Source: Siphonodentalium dalli (taxonomy: Eukaryota > Mollusca > Scaphopoda > Gadilida > Siphonodentaliidae). Taken from it: a stretch of DNA of 64,000 nt. The stretch's first letter is position 1. Each line of letters opens with the position of its first letter. Under the pieces are notes generated by a model that saw only the letters and a list, made by a program, of their open reading frames with translations, made no database searches and had not been told where the DNA came from. Location of the stretch: NCBI GenBank assembly GCA_032622095.1, contig CP136061.1, positions 45,949,797 to 46,013,796 of the forward strand, read 5' to 3'. The translations under genes and the position numbers were made by a program. Of this stretch, positions 11,975-21,316 are shown piece by piece.

Positions 11975-12172
11975 TTGGGCTAAAGGTGACAATAATAGGG
12001 CGACAAGTAACACATATGCAGGTGCTATCCATGACACATTTTTTGGCAGGTGCACTGTAGCGGTACCCAACATCACAGCAGTGACTGATAGAGAATTGAT
12101 TAACACACTCCCAGTACGTACAGCAATCATTATCATCCACATATTTATCAATCGAAGTATCCAAGCAAACCT
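11975..12172 (-). CDS. Exon E7: chitin-binding module (peritrophin-A/CBM14-like)
   Basis: This 198-nt exon has acceptor TTTATACTTTTCAG and donor GTAAGT, phase 1-1. It encodes about 65 residues beginning VCLDTSIDKYVDDNDCC, then TYWECVNQ, HCCDVGYRYSAPAKKCV and a C-terminal Cys-rich tail (DSTCICVTC). The C..C..YWEC..C-x-x-G-Y..C order fits the peritrophin-type chitin-binding fold, with additional cysteines compared with E6. Adjacent-exon phases match E6 and E8. The intron sequence just upstream of its acceptor resembles sequence near 2226-2265, which lies upstream of E8, suggesting that the exon plus flank was once tandemly duplicated. Confidence 0.9.
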
Positions 12173-12291
12173 CTGAAAAGTATAAATGAAGGTGTCAATG
12201 ACACTGAAGCTCAACCTGGAGAGAGAATAATGACATACATTATAGTCAATGGAGCGCTAAGGAATGCGAAAAGTTAAAATGTTTAAGAAAT

Positions 12292-12437
12292 CAGGGTTTC
12301 CACCAGGGAAAATAAATGTGTCCGTATTCAGCCATATTTGGAAAACAATAAACGAACCATGGTCAGCCTGTCGTGTTATTTGCTTCCCCAATATGGCTGA
12401 ATAAGGACTCATTTATTTTCCCCTGGTGGAAACCCTG
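12292..12437. mobile_element. Small foldback element with CAGGG ends
   Basis: Terminal inverted repeats of about 27 bp (CAGGGTTTCCACCAGGG at left, inverse at right with one extra C). No matching duplication is visible in the flanks. hAT-like by ends only. Confidence 0.7.
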
Positions 12438-12553
12438 CTATTACGACCTGGAAGTGAAATTTTTCAATGTATGAACCTGGAAATGGATCCTAAACAGGAC
12501 CCACTGCCCCTTTAGCAGAAACCCTACCTAAGTTGACCTGAAAAATTGTCACC

Positions 12554-12621
12554 GTACTAGAGGACAGGGTTCGTGCTTATCATCTGGATCACAATACAGA
12601 CCCACACTACACGTCATCACC
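12554..12621 (-). pseudogene. Relic of a duplicated chitin-binding exon (E6 3' half)
   Basis: On the minus strand this stretch reads VMTCSVGLYCDPDDKHEPCP, which parallels VMACSVGLYWDQ...NKHDPCPS of E6. The DNA matches the E6 segment 13185-13275 with one in-frame 24-nt deletion, so the reading frame is still open. The 5' half of the exon and its acceptor are not visible. The donor position reads AG|TACGG instead of G|GTACG, so the splice site is broken. It sits in the intron between E6 and E7. I read it as a decayed exon duplicate rather than a used exon. Confidence 0.65.
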
Positions 12622-13186
12622 AGGGCCTGATATGTCCCTTTGAAGCCTTTCTATGTGAAGCTTGTGTTTTTCAAAAGTAACTTTCACCAACAATTATAAG
12701 GATCATCTAAAATCTGAATTAAACGATTGAACTCTCGATTGAATATCCTCATAGTAGTGAACATCCATACCAAATTTCATTGTGATCCAATCACAACAGT
12801 TGAAGTTATGACATGAACAGACATCGGACGAACCAAAAAACCAACATTTCTAAATAAACAAAGATTAATAACTCTAGAATGGAAAATCTGAACAAAATGA
12901 TTGAACCCTCTACTGAATGTCCTCATAGTAGTGAACATCCATACCAAATTACATTGATATTTGAGCACTACTTTTCAAGTGTTATGACATTAACAGACAT
13001 CGGAAGGCAGATGGATGGATGGACAAATGCAATAACAATATAGCACCCATGCACCCCGCCCCCCTTTGGCTTAATCATTTTTTATTTTCTCAGCAGAGTG
13101 AAATAATGCAGTTGGTGCATTCGTAATCCATAAAATCGAATGACATGGCCTAAATGTGCTGGTTTTTTTTACCTATAACAACGTAC

Positions 13187-13402
13187 CAGAAGGACAGGGA
13201 TCATGCTTATTCACCGGCTCCACACACGTCATGATAAACTGGTCCCAATACAGACCCACACTACACGCCATCACTGTGGGGTCCTCAATGAGCACTCGGT
13301 TAGCACCACGAGGGTCATCAAATCTACACAGAAGATACTTGTCGCATCTGCATGGATGTTCTGCAATCCAAGCACCATTCAATTCACGGCAGTCAGCACA
13401 TG
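13187..13402 (-). CDS. Exon E6: chitin-binding module (peritrophin-A/CBM14-like)
   Basis: This 216-nt exon has acceptor TTTGAATTTCAG and donor GTACGT, phase 1-1. It encodes about 71 residues: ACADCRELNGAW, then PCRCDKYLLCRF, DPTVMACSVGLYWDQ and a final TCVEPVNKHDPCPS. The spacing of cysteines with an aromatic K-Y-x-x-C segment and a C-x-x-G-x-x-[FYW] segment is the peritrophin-A/CBM14 pattern, a disulphide-bonded chitin-binding fold. Symmetrical phase 1-1 exons are typical of shuffled extracellular modules. A decayed copy of the 3' half of this exon is present about 0.6 kb downstream in transcript direction (12554-12621). Confidence 0.9.
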
Positions 13403-13471
13403 CTGAAATTCAAAGATATAGACAAAAGTTAAAGATGACCTGTCTGATTTGACACAACAAAACGACCACCT

Positions 13472-13673
13472 ATAGTAATGCATGAAGTATATGACCCTTT
13501 AACAACAGGAGAATTATATGAAATTTTTAAGGATTTAGTCGGAAATATGACTTGTTGAGAGCTCGGTGAGAGCTTTCCATTGAATGGCAACAAGGCATAT
13601 TTCCGACTAAATCCTGAAAAATTTCATATAATTCTCCTGTGGTTTAGGGGTCGATTATTTAGAACATTACTAT
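13472..13673. mobile_element. M1 MITE (divergent subtype)
   Basis: Foldback element of about 200 bp with the M1 arms GGATTTAGTCGGAAATATG and its inverse, but a different outer part (CCTTTAACAACAGGAGAATT). The same subtype is seen at 63731-63901. Confidence 0.85.
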
Positions 13674-13927
13674 ATAACCAAAAGTAATTGGATCGGACCC
13701 ACAAGAGGAAGTTTTTATACGTTTTAAATTATTGTCAGCCTAGCAAAAATTCCAATGATTGCCTCTTATAAAGAGCGTCTATGTTTCTGTCGCCCAAAAG
13801 CGGCAGCTAACAAAGAGCGTTCTCAATTATGAGCTTTTGTGATCGTTATCGACATATTACTTATGGATACAGCGGATTTTCGAGATTTCTGTGCTTTATG
13901 AATGGTGGTGATTGTATCCCACACAGT

Positions 13928-13970
13928 GGGCTAGCATCACTAAATTCACCCTCTGGGGACCTCATTCTGC
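13928..13970. repeat. M3 repeat, right half
   Basis: AAATTCACCCTCTGGGGACC followed by TCATTCTGC; no left arm. Confidence 0.65.
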
Positions 13971-14185
13971 TTTGGCCTCATCTTCTCTGGAAAGTATCTT
14001 TATTATCAAATTAACAAGTTTTTTTAGTTTCTTTAGAATGTCTCTTTTACTTTTTTAGTTTAGTTTCTCTATATCTCCAAATTGGCAGACGACACATTGC
14101 ATAATCAACAATTACCCACATCACAATATTCACCATCTGGCAACTTGAATTTGAGTCTAGATCTCCTACAGCAGATGAGCCCTAA

Positions 14186-14277
14186 GCAGAATGTGGTCCA
14201 CAGAGGGTGAATTTAGTGATGTAGCCCACCGTGCATGGTACCTTCATTAAATTCACCCTTTGGGGACCTCATTCTGC
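14186..14277. repeat. M3 repeat copy
   Basis: Inverted arms GCAGAATGTGGTCCACAG and TGGGGACCTCATTCTGC; immediately followed by the 17-bp tandem repeat. Confidence 0.75.
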
Positions 14278-14304
14278 AAATGTTCAGCACTATATCACAG
14301 ACCG

Positions 14305-14507
14305 GATTACACGCTTGTTCAGATCACGCTTGTTCAGATTACACGCTTGTTCAGATTACATGCTTGTTCAGATTACACGCTTGTTCAGATTACACGCTTG
14401 TTCAGATTACACGCTTGTTCAGATTACACGCTTGTTCAGATTACATGCTTGTTCAGATTACACGCTTGTTCAGATTACATTCTTGTTCAGATTACATGCT
14501 CGTTCCT
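14305..14507 (+). repeat. 17-bp tandem repeat, about 12 units
   Basis: The unit TACACGCTTGTTCAGAT is repeated about 12 times with few changes. Because 17 is not a multiple of 3 and the unit has no stop in any of the plus frames, all three frames stay open and give the same 17-residue cycle; there is no reason to consider it coding. Confidence 0.95.
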
Positions 14508-14586
14508 ATAATTACAGTGCTCTTGTTGGTCCATTTTTACAAATCTGCTTTTTGTTTATGCATCCAGTTGACATCTCAATGATGAG

Positions 14587-14807
14587 TACAGTTATGCCCT
14601 AATTAATCGACTGCTTAACCACAGCAGAACTATGGGTAACTTTTCAGGATTTAGTTGGAAATATGGCTTGTTGCCATTCATCGAAAAGCTCTCCACGAGA
14701 ACTTTCCAATGAATGGCAACAAGCCATATTTACGACTAAATCCTGGAAAGTTACCGATAATTCTGCTGTGTTTAGTTAAGCAGTCGATTTATTAGGGCAT
14801 TACTGTA
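14587..14807. mobile_element. M1 MITE, full length
   Basis: Near-perfect foldback of about 220 bp: TACAGTTATGCCCTAA at one end and TTAGGGCATTACTGTA at the other, arms meeting at the CCGATGAATGGCAACAAGCC segment. The TA at each tip suggests a TA target duplication, mariner-type. Confidence 0.9.
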
Positions 14808-15756
14808 AATGTTCCCCTCAACCATGAAATCGGAACTATAAAATAAAAGCATAATCCCACATGACAAAACAAGCCCTGTTTGTACCTGAATAAACCTTGC
14901 AAGTCTATGTTTTAAATTCACAGATTCTAGGATGGGTGGCAATGTAATAAGTAAGAACATGTTTTTCAGAAAATCTACCAACACATACTTTTCCCAATGT
15001 GTGGAATTCGATTAACTCCAAAATAAAAATTTGTAAGTTTAATTATGTATTCAAAAAATTATTATCTACTGAACTAATAGGTAAATATTCGGCTACATGT
15101 AACATCAAATCATGCTACATTTGCGATAGATAATCATCATATCACTTGCCTCAAGCAACTTACAACTTAGAGTTATCACCTGAACATCCGCCCTTCCAGA
15201 CAGCCCTGTGACATACACGGCGGCGTCCGTGAATTTTTAAATTGAAATGTTATATATGATAAGGCAAATTATGTACGGCATTATGCTGTCATAAAAAATC
15301 TAACTTATTGCCTGGTATCCGCCGTCCACTCTGATTATTTCAAAAACTACATTATATAGGGCCGTCGCGACCTCACAATGTTATTCCGATTTAGCTTTTC
15401 TAACTTGTCCATCAAACGCAATAGTATATAAGATATATACTCTTAAGTTCACAATTTATACCATTTTCAATTAAAATTATCAATATAGTTAAATTATTTA
15501 ACATTTAACACCAACCAGCAAACCTGAAACTACATATGCCATCATATTTTCTTATTGTATTATTGATTGAGGGGCAGCAGGAAGACGGCCAGTAGGTCAT
15601 GCTGCTCCTGTACAATACCATTAATTCATATATCAATGCTTTGTTATCTATTCTTATCTATTGTACAAATAAACATCTACATCTACATAAACACAGAATG
15701 ACATATGTGTACTGGGTCTGTTGATACAGCATTTGTGCGGTATTGACTATAACCCA
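14807..15756. other. Intron sequence between E6 and E5
   Basis: No exon or strong repeat recognised except the possible LINE 3' tail at 15555-15690. Confidence 0.5.
15555..15690 (+). mobile_element. Possible LINE 3' end relic
   Basis: A short AT-rich tail TTGTACAAATAAACATCTAC with repeated ATCTAC hexamers follows a GC-rich stem-loop (GGCAGCAGGAAGACGG); this looks like a non-LTR 3' terminus, but no coding sequence is attached. Confidence 0.35.
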
Positions 15757-15760
15757 TTAA

Positions 15761-16194
15761 CCCTTTCAGTGCCAGGGGCCGATCTTATCGGCCCTAATTT
15801 AGTCTGTAAAATCGGCCCTAAAAAATAAAAAAAAATAAAAAATAAATAAATTAGATTTTTTTGGGTTGAATGTTTTTTTGGGTATGCTTAAGCATGGTAT
15901 AGCGAATTTAAAAACAAAATGGATAAACCTTAGGGGCATGTTATAACTCAAAACTATCACCAAGTATTCATAGTAATAATTTTGATGCCCATGAAAAACG
16001 TAAGATTCCCTGGCACTAAACCTACAAAATAAGTCTGTTAAAGAATATAAGAAAAAATTATTAAAATTGTAAAAAATAATAACAAATGATGAAAAATTGT
16101 TAGGCCAATGCACTCTCTTATATATGCGAGGCGACCTATGCATTGGCACAGTGTATATGGGTTGATACAAAAATCGGACCTGGCACTGAAAGGG
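15761..16194. mobile_element. TTAA MITE related to M2
   Basis: The ends CCCTTTCAGTGCCAGG and CCTGGCACTGAAAGGG are perfect inverted repeats with TTAA at 15757-15760 and 16195-16198. It also contains the CTCTTATATATGCGAGGCG palindrome module of M2 (about 16104-16149). Confidence 0.87.
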
Positions 16195-16399
16195 TTAACA
16201 CAGTTGTGTAATTCTGTGTAGGTCCACACTGTTCATCAATGATAAGGCCATTGGTCTCAGCATATTTCATAAGTCTATTTAATCAAGATAGCAATAATTT
16301 GCTGCATGCATTCTATAGAGAGATTCCTCTAAAATAATTTGGTATTATTTTTAATCACATTTGTAGAGCGCCTATTTCACGAAATTGTGTTCATAGGCA

Positions 16400-17058
16400 C
16401 TTCATAATATATATGTGTTGTCAACTAAATGTTATACATGTAAATCTATTATATATTTTGAAAGATCCGTGTGTGTGTGTATCTGTCTGTGTGTGTGTGT
16501 GTAATCGATGAACTCGAAAACGACCGACCCGATTTCGATGAAACTTCGTATGTGGGGGTATTTTCGGGTCAGGAGTAACATAGGCCTATTGATTTTCAGA
16601 TCCGAGGTCAACTTTTCACGTGCCGAGGTCAAATCTGTTTTTACGCCGTTTTGCGCTAATATATTTCAGTTCGGTGCTCACAAATCGATTCGATATAGCG
16701 CGAATAATAAATTGCCAGTCATATAATTTGCACGGTTAGAATCTGTGGCGCTTCATCTTTCCAATGATGTACGTATCACACGCCTGTGTACGTTTAAAGT
16801 TTCTACCTTAATTATCGGGAAGAACGCAGGACCATGCTTCGCTCAACGAAAATCATTGCGTAAATATATTACGCCATCAACATATCGTGACGTGATCGCG
16901 TTAACTCTTAACCGGCCGATGTCGCGTTAACTCATCACCGGCCGAGGTATCCGCAAATGACATTGGGCTATATATCTCGGAAACGGGTGGAGCTATCGAC
17001 TTGAAATTTGGTATGTGAATGTATCTTGCCCCGGATACGAATTTTATCGGGTCGCCGA
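16400..17058. other. Intron sequence with GT-rich microsatellite, possible diverged repeat
   Basis: It holds a GTGTGTGT tract (16470-16502) followed by sequence with phrases such as GATTTCGATGAAACTTCG and TTGAAATTTGGTATGTG that resemble common invertebrate repeats. No coding feature identified. Confidence 0.4.
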
Positions 17059-17062
17059 GCTG

Positions 17063-17170
17063 GGAGAGCTTTCCGATGAATGGCAACAAGCCATATTTCC
17101 GACTATATCCTCAAAAGTTACCCATAATTCTGCTGTGTTTAAGGAGTCGATTAATTAGAGCATTACTGTA
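17063..17170. mobile_element. M1 MITE, right half only
   Basis: Only the right arm is present, from GAGAGCTTTCCGATGAATGG to GCATTACTGTA. Confidence 0.8.
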
Positions 17171-17189
17171 GGTGAGAAAAGTTGGGGAT

Positions 17190-17655
17190 GGGCATTTTCA
17201 AAATATGCTAAAAATAATTGAAATCATTAATATCTGTTTGAGGTTGGTTCAGAGTTGTTTTAGTTTGGGCTTAAATTTAAATTTCAATGCCAAAAAATTA
17301 CAATCAAATGGCCATAACTCGTTTACGAACTCATTTCAGAAAGTCCTCTTGTGAACTCCACCAAAAATCTTTCAAATCCATTGATAATTGTTCGAAATAA
17401 ACCCTGGACAACTTTTCATGGGTGCTAAACGCCAAAAAATGACAATCAAATGGTCTTAACTCTGGTGAAAATGTACGGCCGGGCCTAGTTTGTGAACTCG
17501 TTTCAGAAACTCCTCTTGTGAACTCACATACCAAATATTCTTTAAAATATGTCGATAAAACTTTGAAATAACCCCAGACAACTTTTCGGGATGGACAGAC
17601 AGACGGACGGACGGAGCCATTCCTATATCCCATGCCGAAAAATGTTCGGGTGGTG
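17190..17655. repeat. GGACGG-type dispersed repeat
   Basis: Two related segments (about 17310-17400 and 17450-17570, both with TTTCAGAAA and TCCTCTTGTGAACTC) precede GACAGACGGACGGACGG and a palindromic end, parallel in design to 11440-11932. Confidence 0.5.
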
Positions 17656-17675
17656 TATAATAATGTATGTAATAC

Positions 17676-17876
17676 CGTCATGAATATTACACATCTCTTG
17701 TGTTGTTGTGGGTGTGGTGGTCGTGGTTGTGGGTGTGGTGGTCGTGGTTGATGTTGTGGTGGTCGTGGTTGATGTTGTGGTCGTGGTTGTTGATGTTGTG
17801 GTCGTCGTTGTTGGTGTTGTGGTCGTTGTTGTTGTGGGCGTTGTCGTTGTAGTGGTCGATGTGGTAGTAGTTGTAG
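17676..17876 (-). CDS. Exon E5: Thr/Ser/Pro-rich mucin-like linker
   Basis: This 201-nt exon, with acceptor TCTTCATTTATAG and donor GTATTA, is phase 1 at both ends. It encodes about 60 residues of almost pure threonine broken regularly by Ser or Pro (TTTTTTS and TTTTTTP runs), ending QEMCNIHD. Codons are mostly ACA, ACC and ACG mixed, so it is a coding repeat rather than a simple trinucleotide tract. Such linkers are expected to be O-glycosylated and extended, and they commonly separate chitin-binding modules in secreted animal proteins. The terminal Cys-containing segment leads directly into the first Cys of the chitin-binding module in E6. Homology-independent length variation between individuals is likely for a repeat of this type. 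Confidence 0.82.
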
Positions 17877-18076
17877 CTATAAATGAAGATGAAAGAAGAT
17901 TGTAATTCAAGTTAAATATTTGTTGATAAAACAAGCATTCTGATTGGTCCAAAGATGCTAACTTTAGTTTCCGATTCACCAGCATCATTCGATGAATCAT
18001 GCACAAATTGTGAATAGAGCATGCTGTTATTGTCAATGCGTGTCAATACTTCACCGCAGACAGGAGTCACATAATC

Positions 18077-18220
18077 TATAGTAATTCCCTAAATAATCGA
18101 CTCCTTAACCAGTGTAGAATTATGGGTAATTTTTCAGGATTTAGTCGGAAATATGGCTTGTTGCCATTCATCGGAAAGCTCTCAGTGAGAGCTTTCCGAT
18201 GAATGGCAACAAGCCATATT
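18077..18220. mobile_element. M1 MITE, interrupted by element M4
   Basis: Left arm and the start of the right arm are present up to CAAGCCATATT, where M4 (18221-18868) is inserted. Most of the right arm is not recovered beyond M4. Confidence 0.8.
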
Positions 18221-18868
18221 TTATGAGATATTGGATGGATTTTGATGAAACTTTCCACAAATGATTTGTGGTACCAAATACATAAAGTGGGCTAATTACT
18301 GTGCTGTGAGGTGAGATATGGTTGAGTGAGCACAAATTGAATGGAAGAGGAGCACTTTTCAAAAGTTGCAATAACACAGGTAGAGTGATCACAGACATTC
18401 AGCTGTGCCTTATTCCCCACTTCTCATACAGACTTGGAACATCCTTATCTGTTGGTACGTACCTCAATAGCCTACATGATGGGAAACATGATTTACTGAA
18501 AAATGGCTTCAAAGAGACTGATTTCAATAACTCTGTGTTGGTCACAGCATGAAACTTCAAGGTGTCATTCCAAAGGAATGTGATTAGACTGAATGACCTG
18601 GGCATGAAGCAGGAACATTGTGTCCCGATAATGACACGCATGTTATTGTGGACTCACAGTGTCACTTTTAGACCACATTTACAGCCAGTAACAACTTGTG
18701 TGAACAATGGAACAATGGAGTGACTTTTGAAAAGCACCCCTCTTCCATTCAATTCATACTCAGCCGGCCATAACATAACTCACAGGACGGTGTCTCACAC
18801 AGGTTGTGTATCAGATACCACTTAACATTTGTGTAAAGTTTCTTCAAAATCCATCCAATATCTCATAA
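18221..18868. mobile_element. Element M4: 648-bp foldback element
   Basis: Terminal inverted repeat of about 34 bp with one mismatch (TTATGAGATATTGGATGG at left, inverse at right), plus a second inverted pair further in (GAATGGAAGAGG...CTTTTCAAAAGT against ACTTTTGAAAAG...CTCTTCCATTC). It is flanked by CATATT at 18215-18220 and 18869-18874. Superfamily not assigned; a short minus-strand frame inside is not recognised. Confidence 0.75.
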
Positions 18869-19113
18869 CATATTACCGAATATATTAGGGGGGAACTTTC
18901 TTTTTTTGAGGTGTTTATATGATTTCATCAGCATTTGTATCATAAGTTCTTCTGTCTGCTAATATTTCCTTAACCCCCCTCCAGATGCATAACATGCAGA
19001 CCATTCCAATGTATACTTTTATATATGATTGGGAGATTCCATTTAGCAAATAAAGGTTTAAGCTTATAAAACCATGGAAGTTATAGTTTTTCAATAATTT
19101 AAATCATACTCAC

Positions 19114-19144
19114 TCGTAACAGGAAGACAGAAGTACATTCTGAT
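19114..19144 (-). CDS. Exon E4: 31-nt microexon closing the LamG-like domain
   Basis: This microexon is flanked by acceptor TTTTGTCATTGCAG and donor GTGAGTATG. Read in phase 0 after E3 it gives IRMYFCLPVT plus one nucleotide, and the following exon supplies the two nucleotides that complete a Thr codon. The joined E3-E4 peptide reads ...GQIDYIRMYFC, matching the usual LamG ending in which an I-D-x-hydrophobic strand is followed by Y-x-C. Size, phase at both ends and domain logic agree, so I consider it real although 31 nt alone carries little coding signal. The polypyrimidine tract of its acceptor forms the first unit of a short minisatellite (19145-19341). Confidence 0.78.
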
Positions 19145-19341
19145 CTGCAATGACAAAACACAAGCATAGTGTTACGGCATCATGCAATAGTCAGTATATA
19201 TAGTCAAGCAATGACAAAACACAAGTGTTACGACATCAAGAGGCAGTTGTCCAGCAATGACAAAAACACAATTGTTACGACATCATTAGTCAGTAGTCGA
19301 GCAATGACAAAAACACAATTGTTACGACACTAGTCGACTAA
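19145..19341. repeat. Short minisatellite next to the E4 acceptor, four units
   Basis: Units of 46-62 bp start CAATGACAAAA(A)CACAA and contain GTTACGACATCA. The first unit overlaps the polypyrimidine tract of exon E4 (minus strand GTTTTGTCATTGCAG). Confidence 0.85.
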
Positions 19342-19872
19342 AATTGGTTAGTTGTAAATTATATAATTTCATATCACTTTAGGTGGAGATCATTGGATAT
19401 GATGTTAAGTCAATTGTATTTTTTTTTTTAAAGAAACTTTAATTTCTGCATACATGTCACAGGCGCACACGTTCCAGAAGACCAGAGGCATTGTGCGTGC
19501 AGACGTCTAGCATACTGTCGTACCACTAACGGCGATAAAATAGCAACTGTAACTGATCACTTGCTGGTAGAATTGCCATGATCTTGACGTTGATATATAT
19601 GCCAAATTTTCTTCCACCAGACAGTGATCAAATCTCGTTCTTTAATTTAAAGGAGGTCAGAACAATTGGCAGATACATCTAATCTGTCTATCTAAGTTTA
19701 TGGTCAGTAGTTCATCAATTGTCACCGAGCAGCAGGATGATTCATATATTTTAATTTTAGTGGGCCATAAAAAGCACTCAGGCGGCAATATTTTTATGAG
19801 GAGGCAGGTGTCTGATAAACAAAATATTAGTTTTATACTATACATCAACTATATTTAAAAACATCAGTCATA

Positions 19873-20043
19873 TACAGTAATGCCCTAAATATTGACTCCT
19901 TAACGACCGGAGAATTATGGGTAACTTTTCAGGATTGAGAGCTTTCCGATGAATGGCAACAAGCCATATTTCCAACTAAATCCTGAAAAGTTACCCATAA
20001 TTCTGCTGTGGTTAAGGAGTCGATTATTTAGGGCATAACTGTA
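19873..20043. mobile_element. M1 MITE with shortened left arm
   Basis: Both tips are intact (TACAGTAATGCCC and GGGCATAACTGTA); the left arm lacks its inner part from GGATTTAG to the centre. Confidence 0.85.
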
Positions 20044-20264
20044 CATACACACAAGATACAGGTAGACTCCGGGAAATCTCACATGTTTCATCGAATCGAG
20101 CTTTGATTCAAATTAGGAAGGGGGCAAGATTTAGCATTGAATCAAATCTTGAATCCAAAAACTGTAATCGAAAGTTCAGCAACATCAGGCAACATTGGAA
20201 TAAACATGGAATGAGCATCAATTTCAGTCAAAGACCAATTAAGCCTTGAAATAGTCAGTCATTT

Positions 20265-20357
20265 GTAGAATGAGGTCCCCTGAGGGTGCACTTACTGATG
20301 CTATCCTGCACATTGGGCTAGCATCACCAAATTCACCCTCCGTGAACTTCATTCTGC
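20265..20357. repeat. M3 repeat copy
   Basis: Arms TAGAATGAGGTCCCCTGAG and GAACTTCATTCTGC around GGGCTAGCATCACC. Confidence 0.75.
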
Positions 20358-20936
20358 TTAGGCCTCAACTGCTATGGGAGACCTTGGAACAGATAAAAGT
20401 TCCCCAATTGAAGTAGTGATGTTCACTCATGAGTCCCCTCGATTATGTGTTTTTTATTACAGTCCTATGTGCGATTTCCATTCAAAACGCCATTAATTAA
20501 AAATGGTAATGTCACTAGTGAATTATGTCATTTCTCGTGACGTCATTGACGTTATGTCGCTTACTGATCTAGACTGAATTTTCGATGGTTGATCTGTCTC
20601 GACATTGAGACTTTCGTGCATTAATTCTGGGTGTTTTAATCATATTTGGTGAACCAAATTGATGCAGAAGTGTAATAAATAGAGTAATCAATTAGTTCCG
20701 AGAATTATGTTAAATAATTCACTCGAGGCGAGAGACATTTATGTAAGAAACTCGTGCGCTAATGTGTACTCGTTTCTTACCGACATCTCTCGCCTCTTGT
20801 GATTTATTTTACGTAATTCTCGAAACCATTTGATTACTCTCTATATATTCTGCAAATTAGGGGATATAGAAACTGAACAGAAGGGGAAAAGTAACTAAAA
20901 CAATGATAATTAGGTGAGGATGATCCTCCAAGGAGG

Positions 20937-20955
20937 TACAGTAATGCCTTAAATA
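20937..20955. mobile_element. M1 MITE copy 6, left tip (interrupted)
   Basis: TACAGTAATGCCTTAAATA is the left tip of family M1. The copy continues at 26011-26023 and at 27272-27356, after elements A and B (at the TA) and C (at the TTAA). Its right arm is missing. Confidence 0.85.
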
Positions 20956-21314
20956 TAACATTTTCAAATAGAAAATACATATTCCCTAATAAGATACTTA
21001 CACACTGAACTACATGGTATATTCATTTTTATTCACAAAGGAGGGATCTATGAGACTCGTTTAAAATTTATTATTTTGGTACGAAATACCTCAAGTACGT
21101 TATTATATGACGTAGCACTTTTGGTCAGATGCCATCTAGCTATATATAATAGCATGTTGGCAGAGCTATCTTTCTCTTTTCATCCTCTTACAAGATTCGA
21201 GGGGTGTGACCGAGCAGCGGGGAGGGGAATTTAAATCCCAATTTGGGAGGGACATGTGAGTTCAGTGTGTAAGTATCTTATTATGGAATATGTATTTTCT
21301 ATCTGAAAATGTTA
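20956..21314. mobile_element. Element A: 359-bp MITE, TA target duplication
   Basis: Its ends TAACATTTTCAAATAGAAA and the matching inverted right end extend inward for about 60 bp (to TTACACACTGAAC). It is flanked by TA at 20954-20955 and 21315-21316. Its inner left half (about 21000-21190) equals the right arm of element B (25800-26000) in inverted orientation, although the outer 40 bp differ from those of B. It is mariner-like by duplication; no coding sequence. Confidence 0.8.
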
Positions 21315-21316
21315 TA

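Noticed and set aside
11964-12164. Methionine-initiated frames within the E6, E7 and E8 regions as single-exon genes
   Set aside because: The starts are internal to exons; phase-matched splice sites at both ends show that they are exons of one larger gene.
14231-14602. Three overlapping plus-strand frames with a 17-residue repeat
   Set aside because: Produced by the 17-bp tandem repeat in all frames; no independent coding support.
17708-17905. Plus-strand valine-rich frame
   Set aside because: Antisense shadow of the Thr-rich exon E5.
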